This document shows positions 17,106 through 26,402 of a stretch of 45,005 bases of DNA, in pieces. Positions within the stretch are counted from its first letter, which is position 1, and every line of letters starts with the position of its first letter. The notes below the pieces were generated by a model. That model did no database searches and was not told the origin of the DNA. It worked only from the letters and a program-made list of their open reading frames with translations. The stretch covers positions 1-45,005 of the forward strand of contig CAJCJI010000216.1 in assembly GCA_903970595.1 (NCBI GenBank), read 5' to 3'. Source of the DNA: Verrucomicrobiota bacterium (GTDB lineage Bacteria > Pseudomonadota > Gammaproteobacteria > Nevskiales > Nevskiaceae). The position numbers and the translations under genes are program-made.

Positions 17106-20100
17106 ATGCGTCTGACCGAGTTATCGCAAAGCAATCCGGCTGCGATCGTAGCTGGCGCCTTGATCTTGCTGCTGTTCGGTTCGCTGGCCCTGATCAAGCT
17201 GCCGATCCAGCTGCTGCCCAATACCGCCCAGCCGCGCATCAGCGTGGTCAGCGGCTGGCGCGAGGCGGCGCCGGCGGAAGTGGAGCAGGCGCTGGTGGAG
17301 CCGCAGGAGAATGTGCTCAACGGCATGTCCGGGGTCACCGAGATGCGCAGCTTCATCCAGCGCGGCTTCGGCATCATCAACCTCACCTTCGAACTGGGCA
17401 CCGACATGACCCAGGCGATGCTGGACGTGCTGAACCGGCTCAACCGGGTGTATCCGCAGCCGCCGGTGGATTCGGACCGGCCGCAGGTGATCGGCGGCAA
17501 TGGCAATTTCAACCAGGACGTGGCCGCTTCGCTGCTGCTGCGGCCGCTGCCGGGCAATCCGGTGACCGACCTGGCGCGCTATCAGAAGCTGATCACCGAG
17601 GTGATCAAGCCGCGGCTGGCGCAGGTGCCTGGCGTGTCCAACGTCAACCTGCAGAGCGAGCGGCAACGCCAGGTGCAGATCGAGTTCGATCCGTTCCGCG
17701 CCGCGGCATTGGGCGTATCGGTGGACAAGATCTCCACGGCGCTGGCGCGTGCGCAGGATGCTTCGGCCGGTTTCAGCGATGTCGGCCGGCGCCAGCTCAC
17801 GGTGCGTTTCACCGGACGCGAGCCGGTGCCGGAACTGGGCGGCCTGATCCTGGGCTGGAACAATGACCGCCCGATCTACCTGCGCGACCTGGCGCAGACC
17901 AAAGTCGATCTGGCCGACCAGCGCAACTTCACGCTGCGCAACGGCGAGCCCGCCTACTACATCACTCTGTCCCGTACCAACGAGTCCAACACCGTCGCCA
18001 TCATCGACGGCGTGAAGCAGGTCATCGCCGGGCTGAACGATGGGCCGCTCAAGACGGAAAAGCTGTTCATCGAACTGTCCTGGGACGCCAGCGTCTATGT
18101 GCGCCGCGCCATCGGCTTCGTGCGCGACAGCCTGGTCATCGGCATCCTGCTGGCGATCGGCGGCCTCTGGTACTTCCTGCGCGGGCCGCGCGCCCTGGTG
18201 GTGATCGCCGCCACCATCCCGCTGTCGCTGGCCTTTGCGGTGATCACACTGCATCTGCTCGGGCGCACGCTCAATGTGATCTCGCTGGCCGGGCTGGCCT
18301 TCTCCACCGGCATCGTGACCGATGCCGCCCTGATCGTGCAGGGCAATATCATCCGCTACGTGCAATCGGGCCGCGGCGGCCGCAATGCCACGAGCGAGGG
18401 CGCCAGCGAGGTGATTCCGGCCTTGTTCGCCTCGATGCTCACCAGCATCGCCATCTTCCTGCCGGTGTTGTTCATGAAGGGCGTGGAGGGCCAGCTGTTC
18501 GCCGACCTCGCCATCACCATGGCGGTGGCGCATGCCGGCTCGCTGCTGGTGGCGGCGACCGTCATTCCGGCCGCCAACCGCTGGGCCCTGGCACGCACCA
18601 TCCCGGCCGACCGGCACCGTCACTGGTGGAGCGGAATGGCGGGCTTGGCGATGCGCCTTACGGACACGCCGATGCAGCGGTCGGCCTGGATCGGCACGCT
18701 GGTGGCTGGCAGCCTTCTGTTCTGCTACCTGATGGTACCCAAGGTCGACTACTTGCCGGTGGCGCCGACCGACAATCTGCAGGCCCCGTTCCAGGTTGCT
18801 GCGGGCAGCAATATCACCACCATTCGCGACGAGCTGGGCAAGACCATCGTGGCGCGCCTCAAGCCGCATTTGCAGGACGGCAAACAGCCCGAGGTCAAGT
18901 ACTACAACTTGTACATGGACGATTCCGGCAACAACCAGCTGACCGTCTACCCGAAGAATCCGGGCGAGGGCGCGCTGATGCAGAAGACCATGCGCGATGA
19001 AATCCTGTCCGGTCTGCCGGACACCCAGGCCTATGTCAGCCGTGGCTCCCTGCTGTCGGTGGACGGCGGCAACAGCCGCGGCATTGCACTGGATCTGCAG
19101 GGTTCCGACATGCCTGGTCTGCTCGCCGCGGCCAAGCTGGCGCAGCAGGCGATCACCGAGGCGCTGCCGGGCACCTATCCGCAGCCCACGCCGCCCTTGT
19201 CCCTGGCCGAGCCCGAGCTGCAGTTGAAGCCGGACGAGTGGCGCATTTCGCGCGCCGGGCTGGACCGGTCCGGCGTCGCCTCTGCCCTGCGTGCCCTGAC
19301 CGGCGGCCTGTATATCGGCGAATACTTCGACGGCAACGAGCGTATGGACATGATCTTGCGCGGCCCGCGCTGGCGCTCGCCGGAAGCGCTGTCGGAACTG
19401 CCCCTGGTGACGCCCGGTGCCGGGGTACAGACCGTCGGCGACCTGGCCGAGCTGAGGCAGACGGTCGGGCCGACTACGTTGTTGCGGGTCAATGGCCGGC
19501 GCACCGTGGACCTGTTTTTCGAGCCGCCCGAGAATATGACCATCGCCGACGCGCAGAAAGTGCTGCGCGAGAAAGTGGAGCCGCAGCTGCGTACCGCGCT
19601 GCCGGTGGGCGCCACGCTCAGCTACAACGGCACCGCCAGCGACCTGAACAAGGCGTTGGCCACCATGGCCAGCAACTTCGCCCTGGCCATCGCCATTTTG
19701 TTCGCGCTGATGTCCGCGCTGTTCCGTTCGGTACGCGACAGCTTCATCGTCCTGCTGGTGCTGCCGGTGGCGATGGCGGGCGGGGTCGCCGGCTTGCGAT
19801 TGCTGGGCCTGGTGCATTTCCAGGCGCTGGACCTGCTCACCATGATCGGCTTCATCATCCTGCTGGGCCTGGTGGTCAACGCCTCGATCCTGCTGGTGGA
19901 CCAGACCCGCGCCCGCGAACGCGCCGGCGTGTCGCGGCGTGAAGCCGTGGCCCAGGCCCTGGAAACGCGTGCCCGGCCGATCGTGTTGTCCACGCTGACG
20001 GCCGTACTCGGCATGTTGCCCCTGATGCTGGCACCGGGACTGGGCGCCGAAATCTACCGCGGGCTGGCCACGGTCACGGTGGGCGGCATGATGATCGGGA

Positions 20101-20186
20101 CCGCCTTTACCTGGTTCCTGATGCCCAGCCTGCTGCGCCTGGGCGAAACCCAGGTCTCCATCGCACCCCACGAGGTTCCGGCATGA
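17106..20186 (+). CDS. RND-family efflux permease
   Basis: A 1026-residue inner-membrane pump of the AcrB superfamily, normal length. N-terminal membrane segment at about 10-30 (AAIVAGALILLLFG), porter region, a cluster of membrane segments at about 335-520, a second periplasmic half, and a C-terminal membrane cluster from about 855. It exports substrates from the periplasm by proton antiport with the adaptor encoded next. The ATG at 17106 has AGGG just upstream and starts the family sequence (MRLTELSQSNPAAI). The proton-relay residues differ from AcrB: the Asp pair in TM4 is Thr405-Asp406 (GIVTDAALIV), and the TM10 Lys position is Asn925 (GLVVNASILLV). The gene overlaps the adaptor gene by ATGA. 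No outer-membrane channel gene is present, so it must use one encoded elsewhere. The substrate is unknown. Confidence 0.92.
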   Translation: MRLTELSQSNPAAIVAGALILLLFGSLALIKLPIQLLPNTAQPRISVVSGWREAAPAEVEQALVEPQENVLNGMSGVTEMRSFIQRGFGIINLTFELGTDMTQAMLDVLNRLNRVYPQPPVDSDRPQVIGGNGNFNQDVAASLLLRPLPGNPVTDLARYQKLITEVIKPRLAQVPGVSNVNLQSERQRQVQIEFDPFRAAALGVSVDKISTALARAQDASAGFSDVGRRQLTVRFTGREPVPELGGLILGWNNDRPIYLRDLAQTKVDLADQRNFTLRNGEPAYYITLSRTNESNTVAIIDGVKQVIAGLNDGPLKTEKLFIELSWDASVYVRRAIGFVRDSLVIGILLAIGGLWYFLRGPRALVVIAATIPLSLAFAVITLHLLGRTLNVISLAGLAFSTGIVTDAALIVQGNIIRYVQSGRGGRNATSEGASEVIPALFASMLTSIAIFLPVLFMKGVEGQLFADLAITMAVAHAGSLLVAATVIPAANRWALARTIPADRHRHWWSGMAGLAMRLTDTPMQRSAWIGTLVAGSLLFCYLMVPKVDYLPVAPTDNLQAPFQVAAGSNITTIRDELGKTIVARLKPHLQDGKQPEVKYYNLYMDDSGNNQLTVYPKNPGEGALMQKTMRDEILSGLPDTQAYVSRGSLLSVDGGNSRGIALDLQGSDMPGLLAAAKLAQQAITEALPGTYPQPTPPLSLAEPELQLKPDEWRISRAGLDRSGVASALRALTGGLYIGEYFDGNERMDMILRGPRWRSPEALSELPLVTPGAGVQTVGDLAELRQTVGPTTLLRVNGRRTVDLFFEPPENMTIADAQKVLREKVEPQLRTALPVGATLSYNGTASDLNKALATMASNFALAIAILFALMSALFRSVRDSFIVLLVLPVAMAGGVAGLRLLGLVHFQALDLLTMIGFIILLGLVVNASILLVDQTRARERAGVSRREAVAQALETRARPIVLSTLTAVLGMLPLMLAPGLGAEIYRGLATVTVGGMMIGTAFTWFLMPSLLRLGETQVSIAPHEVPA

Positions 20187-21247
20187 ACCGCTCAGCCAGC
20201 AGGATCGCCGTCATCCTGGGCTTTTGTGCCTGCCTGCTGGGCAGCGCTTCGGCATTGGCGGTGGCGCAGAGTCCGGCCGCCCCGGTGCGGGTCGCGTCGG
20301 CCGAACTCAGGCAGCTGTTGCCGACCGTGTCCGTGGCGGGCCAGGTGCAAAGCCACAGCAGTGCCGACCTGTCGGCCTCGGTCGAGGGCAACCTGGCCTG
20401 GGTCGCGGATGTCGGCACCACGCTGAAACGGGGGCAGGTGGTGGCGCGGCTGGATACCGCGCAACTGTCGCTGCAAAAAGCTGAACTCGGGGCCCGCGTC
20501 ACCCGTGCCGAAATCGCGCTGAAGCAGGCGCAGCGCGAATTCGAGCGGCTCTCCGCCGCCGGCGAGGCCATCACCCGCGACCAGCTCGATCAGCAGGAAA
20601 ACATTCGCGATCTGGCGCGCAGCGATCTGGAGATCGCCAAGGCCACGCAGCAGGAACTGGAGGAGCGCTTGTCCCGCATGGAATTCCGCGCGCCGTTCGA
20701 CGGCGTGGTGGTGGAGCGGGACAAGCGCGCCGGCGAATATGCGGCGATCGGCGATGTGGTGGCGCGGCTGGCCGGCAAGGGCGGCCTGGAGATTCACCTG
20801 TTCCTGCCGCTGCGACACGTGCGGGCCATCACCCCCGGCGGCATGGTGACGGTGCAGATCGACGGTGCCGAGGCGCATGCGCCGGTGAAGGCCATTGTGG
20901 CGGCCGGTGACGCCCGTTCGCAGAGCTTCGAGGTGGTCCTGGATGCGGAAAATATGCGGCCGCAGCCGGCGGTGGGCGCGCTGGTGCATGCGGAATTGCC
21001 GCTGGGCATCGCGCAGCAATTGCTGGCGGTGCCGCGCGACGCGCTGATCATCCGCGCCGAAGGCATGGCGGTGTTCCGCATCCGCAACCAGAAGGCCGAG
21101 CGCATTGCCGTCAAGCCGGGTGTGGCCGACGGCGACTGGATCGCGGTGGACGGCTCCCTGGCGCCGGGGGACAGCGTGGTCGTGCGCGGCGGAGAATCGC
21201 TGCACGATCAGGACCAGGTGCAGATCGTGGCCGGGCCGCCGGCATAG
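20183..21247 (+). CDS. RND efflux periplasmic adaptor subunit (membrane fusion protein)
   Basis: A 354-residue adaptor. Signal peptide at about 1-28 (ILGFCACLLGSASALAVAQS), a lipoyl/biotinyl-like half motif (VSVAGQVQSHSSADLSASVEG), an alpha-hairpin coiled coil at about 95-160, the second lipoyl half (RMEFRAPFDGVVVERDKRAG), then beta-barrel and membrane-proximal domains. Its ATG overlaps the pump stop (ATGA), so the two are translationally coupled and made together. The order pump then adaptor is the reverse of the common acrAB order. There is no lipobox cysteine, so anchoring would be by the uncleaved or cleaved signal only. Confidence 0.92.
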   Translation: MNRSASRIAVILGFCACLLGSASALAVAQSPAAPVRVASAELRQLLPTVSVAGQVQSHSSADLSASVEGNLAWVADVGTTLKRGQVVARLDTAQLSLQKAELGARVTRAEIALKQAQREFERLSAAGEAITRDQLDQQENIRDLARSDLEIAKATQQELEERLSRMEFRAPFDGVVVERDKRAGEYAAIGDVVARLAGKGGLEIHLFLPLRHVRAITPGGMVTVQIDGAEAHAPVKAIVAAGDARSQSFEVVLDAENMRPQPAVGALVHAELPLGIAQQLLAVPRDALIIRAEGMAVFRIRNQKAERIAVKPGVADGDWIAVDGSLAPGDSVVVRGGESLHDQDQVQIVAGPPA

Positions 21248-21382
21248 CGGCAGCGCGGCGGGTGACCGCGGCGGAGGGGTTCGGTGGCGATCGCGATGAA
21301 CGCTGCTGGCACCCCGAGTCTCCGCGGCGGCCAGGCTTTCTGACCGGCAACCGGCTCCCGGGTTCCTGCGCGGCGGCAAACT

Positions 21383-21799
21383 TTACACCGGCCAACGCTG
21401 CAGCAGTGTCTCCAGCTCGGAGCGGATTTCGCGCAGTTCTTTCTGCTTGCGCGTCAGCGGGGGCGATGCCACTACCCCGACGGAGACGACAGGCACCGGC
21501 TGGATGGCCTTCATTCGCTCCGCCTTGGGCTGATCCTTGAGGCGCTGGCGCGCGCCGCCGATGGTGAAGCCCTGTTCATACAACAGGCTGCGGATGTGCC
21601 GCACCATCAGTACGTCGTCGATCTGGTAATAGCGGCGGTTGCCGCGGCGCTTGATCGGCTTGAGCTGCGGAAACTCCTGTTCCCAGTAGCGCAGCACATG
21701 CGGCTTGACCGCGCACAGGTCGCTGACTTCACCGATGGCGAAGTAGCGCTTGCGCGGTATCTCCGGCAAGGGCGCGAGCAGTTCAGCCGCTGCTTTCAT
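21383..21799 (-). CDS. MerR-family transcriptional regulator downstream of ihfA
   Basis: A 138-residue protein with a MerR winged helix-turn-helix at about 18-90 ([22 protein letters not shown], then [17 protein letters not shown]), and a short coiled C-terminus with no effector-binding cysteines. This is the conserved small MerR-like protein that follows ihfA in many gammaproteobacteria, with no established target. Its ATG lies 17 bases inside the 3' end of ihfA, so translation is probably coupled. The tRNA-Pro gene often found next in other genomes was not seen between 21248 and 21382. Confidence 0.9.
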   Translation of the reverse strand: MKAAAELLAPLPEIPRKRYFAIGEVSDLCAVKPHVLRYWEQEFPQLKPIKRRGNRRYYQIDDVLMVRHIRSLLYEQGFTIGGARQRLKDQPKAERMKAIQPVPVVSVGVVASPPLTRKQKELREIRSELETLLQRWPV

Positions 21800-22079
21800 C
21801 GACGCTCACCCGCAGGCGCAGCTTCTGGCCCGGGCGGAAGGTCACCACGCGCCGGGCTGAAATGGGGATTTCCTCGCCGGTTTTGGGATTGCGGCCCGGA
21901 CGCCGGTTCTTGTCGCGCAGCTCGAAGTTGCCGAAACCGGAGAGCTTCACCGGCTCGCCGCTTTCCAGCCGCCCACGAATCTCCTCAAAGAAGAGATCCA
22001 CGAATTCTTTGGCTTCACGCTTATTGAGCCCCAATTCATCAAACAGGGCTTCTGCCAGCTCTGCTTTGGTCAGCGCCAC
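21783..22079 (-). CDS. ihfA: Integration host factor subunit alpha
   Basis: A 98-residue DNA-bending protein, partner of IhfB. It matches IhfA closely: [45 protein letters not shown] with the Pro at the tip of the DNA-inserting arm, and [12 protein letters not shown]. The GTG at 22079 is chosen because it yields the normal MALTKAE start and has GAGG about nine bases upstream; the open frame reaches a TTG at 22094 next to the pheT stop. It lies 15 bases after pheT and overlaps the MerR-like gene. It is the last-but-one gene of the infC block, and IHF could feed back on sigma-54 promoters such as those used by the NtrC-type regulator in this window. Confidence 0.96.
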   Translation of the reverse strand: MALTKAELAEALFDELGLNKREAKEFVDLFFEEIRGRLESGEPVKLSGFGNFELRDKNRRPGRNPKTGEEIPISARRVVTFRPGQKLRLRVSVDESSG

Positions 22080-22094
22080 GCTTTTCGACCTCAA

Positions 22095-24467
22095 CTATCC
22101 TCGGACCGAGGCCCCCAGTTGGGCGGACACGCTATCGGTAATCTCCCTGACCGCAGCGTCGATTTCCTCAATGTGAAGGGTGCGTGAATAGTCTTGAAAA
22201 ATCAAGCCTAAGGCTATGCTTTTAAAGCCTTCCGGCAGTCCTGGACCGCGATAAATGTCAAAAACCTGGACTGATCGGAGCAGTGGACCCCCCGCTTTTC
22301 GGGCTGCCGCGACCAGTTCTTCGGCGGGAACTTCCTCCCGCAGGACGAGCGCGAGGTCACGCCGCGACGAAGGGAATTCGGACACCGCCGCAGCTTGCGG
22401 CAGGGGTGCGGCGCCTACCTTCTGCGCATCAAGCTCGAACAGCACCAGGGCTTCGCCGATATCCAGGGTTTGCGCGAGGCGCGGGTGCAGCTCGCCCAGC
22501 CAGCCCACCGGCTGCCCGTCGCGCAAAATGCGCGCGCAGCGCCCGGGATGCAGCGCCGCGTGCTCGCCGCGCTCGAAGCAGAAGCGCCCGGCGGAATCCC
22601 CCATCAGCGCCAGCAGATCGGCCTTGACGTCATAGAAATCGACCGGGCGCCCGGGCTGACTGCCCCATTGTTCGGCCAGAGCGGTGCCGGCAACCAGTCC
22701 GGCGAGGCGCTGCGCTTCGCGCGTGCCGGCGCCGTCAGGGGCGTAGGCGGCGCCGCATTCGAACAGGCGCGCGCGCTTGTGCTGGCGCTGGCGGTTGTAA
22801 AGCCAGGTCGGGATCAGTCCGCTCCACAGCGTGCTGCGCATCACCCCCATGGTTTCGGCGATGGGGTTGTCCAGCGCTACCACGGCTGTGCCTGGATCCA
22901 GCTGCGCCTGCAGCTTCGGATCGACGAAGCTGTAGGTCACCACCTCCTGATAGCCGCGGGCCACCAGGATGTCCTTGAGCGCGTCTACGGGACGCTGTGT
23001 CTCGGGAACGGAAAATGGCGCCAGCGAAGCGGCATTGGCGCGCGCCGGGATGCGGTCGTAACCGTAGAGGCGGCCGATTTCCTCGACCAGGTCGGCCTCA
23101 ATGCGCAGATCGTAGCGCCAGGTCGGCACGCGCGCGCGCCAGGCGCCGGCTTCCTCGGCCTGGGTTTCGATGCCAAGGCGCGCGAGCAACACCGGCACGT
23201 CGCGCGCCGGCACGGTGCATCCGAGCAGACGTTCGATCCGGCTGTGGCGCAGGCGCAGGCTGGCGCCGTATTGCGGCGCCCGCCCGACCTCGACCACAGG
23301 TCCGGCCTCGCCGCCGCAGATCTGCTGGATCAGCACCGTGGCGCGCTCCAGGGCGCGCCGCTGCAGGCCCGGATCGACGCCGCGCTCGTTGCGGTAACGC
23401 GAATCCGAAAGCAGCTTGTGGCGGCGGCCGCTGCCGGCGATGCCGATCGGGTCGAAGCAGGCGCTTTCCAGGAACACCTGGGTGGTGCCGGCGCCGACGC
23501 CGGAGGCCGCGCCGCCCATCACACCCGCCAGCACCAGCGGGCCGCCGTCGTCGGCGATCAGCAGGTCGGCCGGATTGAGCTGCAAATTCTGCTCGTTGAG
23601 CAGCACCAGCTGCTCTCCGGCGCGGGCGCGGCGGATGCGTACCGCGCCGGCCAGCCTGGCGTTGTCGAAACCGTGCATCGGCTGGCCCAGTTCCAGCATC
23701 ACGTAGTTGGTGATGTCCACCACCGGGTGAATCGCCCGGATGCCGCTGCGGCGCAGGCGTTCGCGCATCCAGTCGGGTGTGCGCGCCTTGGGGTTGATGC
23801 GATCGACCACCCGGCCGACGTAGTGCGGGCAGCCCTGGCTGTCCTCGACCACCACGTCCCGGCTGGGCAGGGCGCTGACGACCGCCGGGCGTATGGTCGG
23901 GGCCTTCGCCGGCAGGCTGTACAGCGCGGCCAGTTCGCGGGCGAGGCCTGCGATGCTCAGGCAATCGCCTCGGTTCGGCGTCAACTCGAGGTTCAGCAGG
24001 CGATCGTCCAGGCCCAGGTGCTTTTCGATCGGGGTGCCGGGATAGGCGTCGGGGTCGAGTTCCAGCAGGCCTTCGGATTTCTCCGCCAGGCCCAGTTCCG
24101 CGGCGGAGCAGAGCATGCCGCTGGATTCGACCCCACGCAGCACCGCGGCGCCGATCTCCTTGCCGCCGGGCAGACGCGCGCCGGGCAGGGCCGCGGGCAC
24201 CAGGATGCCGGCGCGGGCGTTGGCCGCGCCGCAGACAATCTTCAGGGTTTCATCGAGCCCGGCATCGACTTCGCAGATGCGCAGGCGCTCGGCCTGCGGG
24301 TGCGGCTCGGTCCTGACGATGAGGCTGACCACCACGCCCTGCGGCAGGTCCGGCATCAGCGGTTCGGCTTCGCATTCCAGCCCGGCTAGGTTGAGCTTCT
24401 CGGCCAGCGCCGTGGCGCTGACTGGAGGGCTGACCCATTCGCGCAGCCATTTCTCGGAGATTTTCAT
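22095..24467 (-). CDS. pheT: Phenylalanyl-tRNA synthetase beta subunit
   Basis: A 790-residue subunit, normal length. The N-terminal MKISEKWLREWV, an EMAP/tRNA-binding domain (about 39-150), the B3/B4 editing region, the B5 domain and a C-terminal anticodon-binding FDX-ACB domain (EFPSSRRDLALVLREEV to the end) are all present. With PheS it forms the alpha2-beta2 enzyme that charges tRNA-Phe. The start at 24467 follows the pheS stop by one base (TGACATG), so the frame extending further upstream is only the antisense-free overlap with pheS and not coding. Stop-start proximity implies coupled synthesis at matched levels. Confidence 0.98.
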   Translation of the reverse strand: MKISEKWLREWVSPPVSATALAEKLNLAGLECEAEPLMPDLPQGVVVSLIVRTEPHPQAERLRICEVDAGLDETLKIVCGAANARAGILVPAALPGARLPGGKEIGAAVLRGVESSGMLCSAAELGLAEKSEGLLELDPDAYPGTPIEKHLGLDDRLLNLELTPNRGDCLSIAGLARELAALYSLPAKAPTIRPAVVSALPSRDVVVEDSQGCPHYVGRVVDRINPKARTPDWMRERLRRSGIRAIHPVVDITNYVMLELGQPMHGFDNARLAGAVRIRRARAGEQLVLLNEQNLQLNPADLLIADDGGPLVLAGVMGGAASGVGAGTTQVFLESACFDPIGIAGSGRRHKLLSDSRYRNERGVDPGLQRRALERATVLIQQICGGEAGPVVEVGRAPQYGASLRLRHSRIERLLGCTVPARDVPVLLARLGIETQAEEAGAWRARVPTWRYDLRIEADLVEEIGRLYGYDRIPARANAASLAPFSVPETQRPVDALKDILVARGYQEVVTYSFVDPKLQAQLDPGTAVVALDNPIAETMGVMRSTLWSGLIPTWLYNRQRQHKRARLFECGAAYAPDGAGTREAQRLAGLVAGTALAEQWGSQPGRPVDFYDVKADLLALMGDSAGRFCFERGEHAALHPGRCARILRDGQPVGWLGELHPRLAQTLDIGEALVLFELDAQKVGAAPLPQAAAVSEFPSSRRDLALVLREEVPAEELVAAARKAGGPLLRSVQVFDIYRGPGLPEGFKSIALGLIFQDYSRTLHIEEIDAAVREITDSVSAQLGASVRG

Positions 24468-24468
24468 G

Positions 24469-25455
24469 TCAGCGGAACTGCTCGAGGAAGCGCAGATCGT
24501 TATTGAAGAACAGGCGCAGGTCGTCGACGCCATAGCGCAGCATGGCCAGGCGCTCCACACCCATGCCAAAGGCATAGCCGGTGTAGCGCTCCGGGTCGAT
24601 GCCGACGGCGTTGAGCACGTTGGGGTGCACCACGCCGCAGCCCAGCAACTCCAGCCAACGGTCGCCCCAGCGCATGTGCACATCCGCTCCGGGTTCGACG
24701 AAGGGGAAATAGGAGGGACGGAACAGGGCCTCCACCTCGCGCTCGAAGAACAAGGACAGAAAACGCTGCAAGTCGTGCTTCAGGTCGGCCAGGCCGACGC
24801 TCTCGGCGACATACAAGCCCTCGACCTGGTGAAACATCGGGCTGTGGGTGCGATCGAAATCGACGCGGTAAACGCGGCCGGGGCAGATGATGCGGATCGG
24901 CGGCTTGCGCTGCTTCATAGTGCGAATCTGCACCGGGCTGGTGTGGGTGCGCAGCAGGCGCGCGCCGTTGAGGGCGTAGAACGTGTCCTGCATCGCCCGC
25001 GCCGGGTGTGACTCCGGAATGTTGAGGGCCTGGAAGTTATGCCAGTCGTCCTCGATTTCCGGGCCCTGCACGCTTTCGAAGCCCATCGAATTGAAAATGC
25101 GCTCGATGCGGCGGATGGTGCGCGTCACCGGGTGCAGGCCGCCGATGTCTTCGCCGCGGCCGGGCAGGGTGACGTCGATGGTTTCGGATGCCAGTTGCCG
25201 CGCCAGTTCGGATTCAGCCAGCGACTGCGCCTTGCGCTCCAGCGCCGCCGCCAGGGTTTCCTTGACCCGGTTGACCTGCTCGCCGAAAGCCTTGCGCTGC
25301 TCGGGCGCCATGCCGCCGAGCTGTTTCAGCAATTCGGTGACGCGGCCTTTCTTGCCGAGCAAGTCGACCCGCAGCTGTTCCAGCACCCGCGCATCGCCCG
25401 CGGCATCGATTTCGGCGGCGGCCCGGCTGCTCAGTTCTTCCAGATCATTGGCCAT
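24469..25455 (-). CDS. pheS: Phenylalanyl-tRNA synthetase alpha subunit
   Basis: A 328-residue catalytic subunit. N-terminal coiled coil (about 1-85), then class II motifs: [20 protein letters not shown] region, motif 2 around [12 protein letters not shown], the FHQVEGLYV segment, and motif 3 [17 protein letters not shown] near the C-terminus. The ATG at 25455 was used; an in-frame GTG lies six bases upstream and no clear ribosome site separates them. It sits between the rplT terminator and pheT. Two hairpins upstream could regulate it; a Phe-rich leader peptide like E. coli pheM was looked for and not found. Confidence 0.97.
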   Translation of the reverse strand: MANDLEELSSRAAAEIDAAGDARVLEQLRVDLLGKKGRVTELLKQLGGMAPEQRKAFGEQVNRVKETLAAALERKAQSLAESELARQLASETIDVTLPGRGEDIGGLHPVTRTIRRIERIFNSMGFESVQGPEIEDDWHNFQALNIPESHPARAMQDTFYALNGARLLRTHTSPVQIRTMKQRKPPIRIICPGRVYRVDFDRTHSPMFHQVEGLYVAESVGLADLKHDLQRFLSLFFEREVEALFRPSYFPFVEPGADVHMRWGDRWLELLGCGVVHPNVLNAVGIDPERYTGYAFGMGVERLAMLRYGVDDLRLFFNNDLRFLEQFR

Positions 25456-25493
25456 GGACACGAAGAGGTGTGCTTTCAGCTGGTTTGAATAGT

Positions 25494-25553
25494 CCGGTCA
25501 GGGATGACCGGTTCTTTTAGAGGATGTCCATTTTAATCGGTCAAGAATGACCG
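25494..25553. repeat. Two similar hairpins upstream of pheS
   Basis: CCGGTCA-GGGA-TGACCGG (25494-25511) and CGGTCA-AGAA-TGACCG (25538-25553) are near-copies 44 bases apart, each flanked by a T-rich run on the plus strand (TTCTTTT and GTTTTT). They lie in the untranslated region between rplT and pheS. As RNA they form stable stem-loops on either strand; as DNA the GGTCA-TGACC dyads could be protein sites. Function is unknown. Confidence 0.7.
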
Positions 25554-25602
25554 GTTTTTGCATGAGACGTCCACAAGTTTCACTTAAAAAACGGCGCCGC
25601 AT

Positions 25603-25633
25603 AAAAAAAGGGAGCGGCGCTAGCGCCGCTCCC
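25603..25633 (-). terminator. Rho-independent terminator after rplT
   Basis: On the minus strand GGGAGCGGCGC / GCGCCGCTCCC (25610-25633) forms an 11-bp stem with a TA centre, followed by seven T (complement of 25603-25609). It starts about 18 bases after the rplT stop. It would end or attenuate transcription from infC-rpmI-rplT before pheST. Confidence 0.92.
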
Positions 25634-25650
25634 TTGATCGGGGACGCGGA

Positions 25651-26010
25651 TCAGACGCCGAGCTGGGCCTTGGCCTGGGCCACCAGCTGCGCGAAGGCGG
25701 GCTTGTCGTGGATCGCGATGTCGGACAGTACCTTGCGATCCAGCTCGACGCCGGCAGCGGCCAGCCCGTGCATAAATCGGCTGTAGGACAGTCCATGCTC
25801 GTTGGCGCCGGCATTGATGCGCTGGATCCACAGGGCGCGGAACTCGCGCTTCTTCACGCGACGGTCGCGGAACGCGTATTGGCCGGACTTGATGACCTGC
25901 TGCTTGGCGGCGCGGAAGACGCGTGAGCGGCCGCCGTAATAGCCCTTGGCTTTCTTCAGCAACTTCTTGTGGCGGGCGCGTGCTGTAACGCCTCTCTTGA
26001 CTCGTGCCAT
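25651..26010 (-). CDS. rplT: 50S ribosomal protein L20
   Basis: A 119-residue L20. Complete match to the family: [19 protein letters not shown], the [18 protein letters not shown] region, and [20 protein letters not shown]. It is an early 23S rRNA assembly protein, and in E. coli it also represses its own operon at the rpmI leader. It follows rpmI after 121 bases that contain a strong stem-loop, and is followed by a terminator. Confidence 0.99.
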   Translation of the reverse strand: MARVKRGVTARARHKKLLKKAKGYYGGRSRVFRAAKQQVIKSGQYAFRDRRVKKREFRALWIQRINAGANEHGLSYSRFMHGLAAAGVELDRKVLSDIAIHDKPAFAQLVAQAKAQLGV

Positions 26011-26090
26011 TTCTTCAAATACCTCTTGGTTATGGTGTTCGCTGCCGCGAATCTTTTAAGGGTGGGAAAAATTTTAAAAGAACTTTTGTT

Positions 26091-26116
26091 CGGGGTCGCG
26101 GCTTTCTGCGACCCCG
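26091..26116 (-). other. Stem-loop between rpmI and rplT
   Basis: Perfect 9-bp stem CGGGGTCGC (26091-26099) / GCGACCCCG (26108-26116) with an 8-base loop, followed on the minus strand by AACAAAAG and an A/T-rich stretch before rplT. It lacks a clean T-run, so it is more likely a pausing, processing or L20-control structure than a strong terminator. Confidence 0.65.
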
Positions 26117-26131
26117 TTCAACATTAAAAAC

Positions 26132-26329
26132 TCAGCTATAGGGCAACAGCTGCCGCACTTCCTTGTTGTCCGAACCATGCACCATCTGCGGCCCGCGCAG
26201 ATCGCGGATGCGCTTGGCGGACTTCTTGGTCAGAATGTGACGCTTGTGCGAGCTGCTGCGCTTGAACCCGCCCTTGCCGGTGCGGGCGAAGCGCTTGGCG
26301 GCGCCGCGATTGGTCTTCATCTTTGGCAT
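26132..26329 (-). CDS. rpmI: 50S ribosomal protein L35
   Basis: A 65-residue L35: [18 protein letters not shown], then [20 protein letters not shown] and a short C-terminal tail ending LLPYS. It is a structural protein of the large subunit, lying between infC and rplT as in other bacteria. Confidence 0.99.
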   Translation of the reverse strand: MPKMKTNRGAAKRFARTGKGGFKRSSSHKRHILTKKSAKRIRDLRGPQMVHGSDNKEVRQLLPYS

Positions 26330-26402
26330 CTTTGTAGCTCCAGTAAAACCCGGTTGTTCCCAGGAAAACCCAGGAAAACGCTTCCTGGTGTGCTGTGTCC
26401 TT

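Noticed and set aside
17121-20171. A 1016-codon open frame antisense to the RND pump
   Set aside because: Rich in His, Gln and Arg with no domain; a shadow of a strongly supported gene.
21248-21382. Search for tRNA-Pro downstream of the MerR-like gene
   Set aside because: The gene is common there in other gammaproteobacteria, but no cloverleaf or Pro anticodon arm is visible.
22395-24389. A 664-codon open frame antisense to pheT
   Set aside because: pheT is certain, and the antisense translation has no family features.
25500-25602. A 34-codon minus-strand ORF before pheS, tested as a pheM-like leader peptide
   Set aside because: It contains a single Phe codon and no ribosome site, so it does not fit Phe attenuation.
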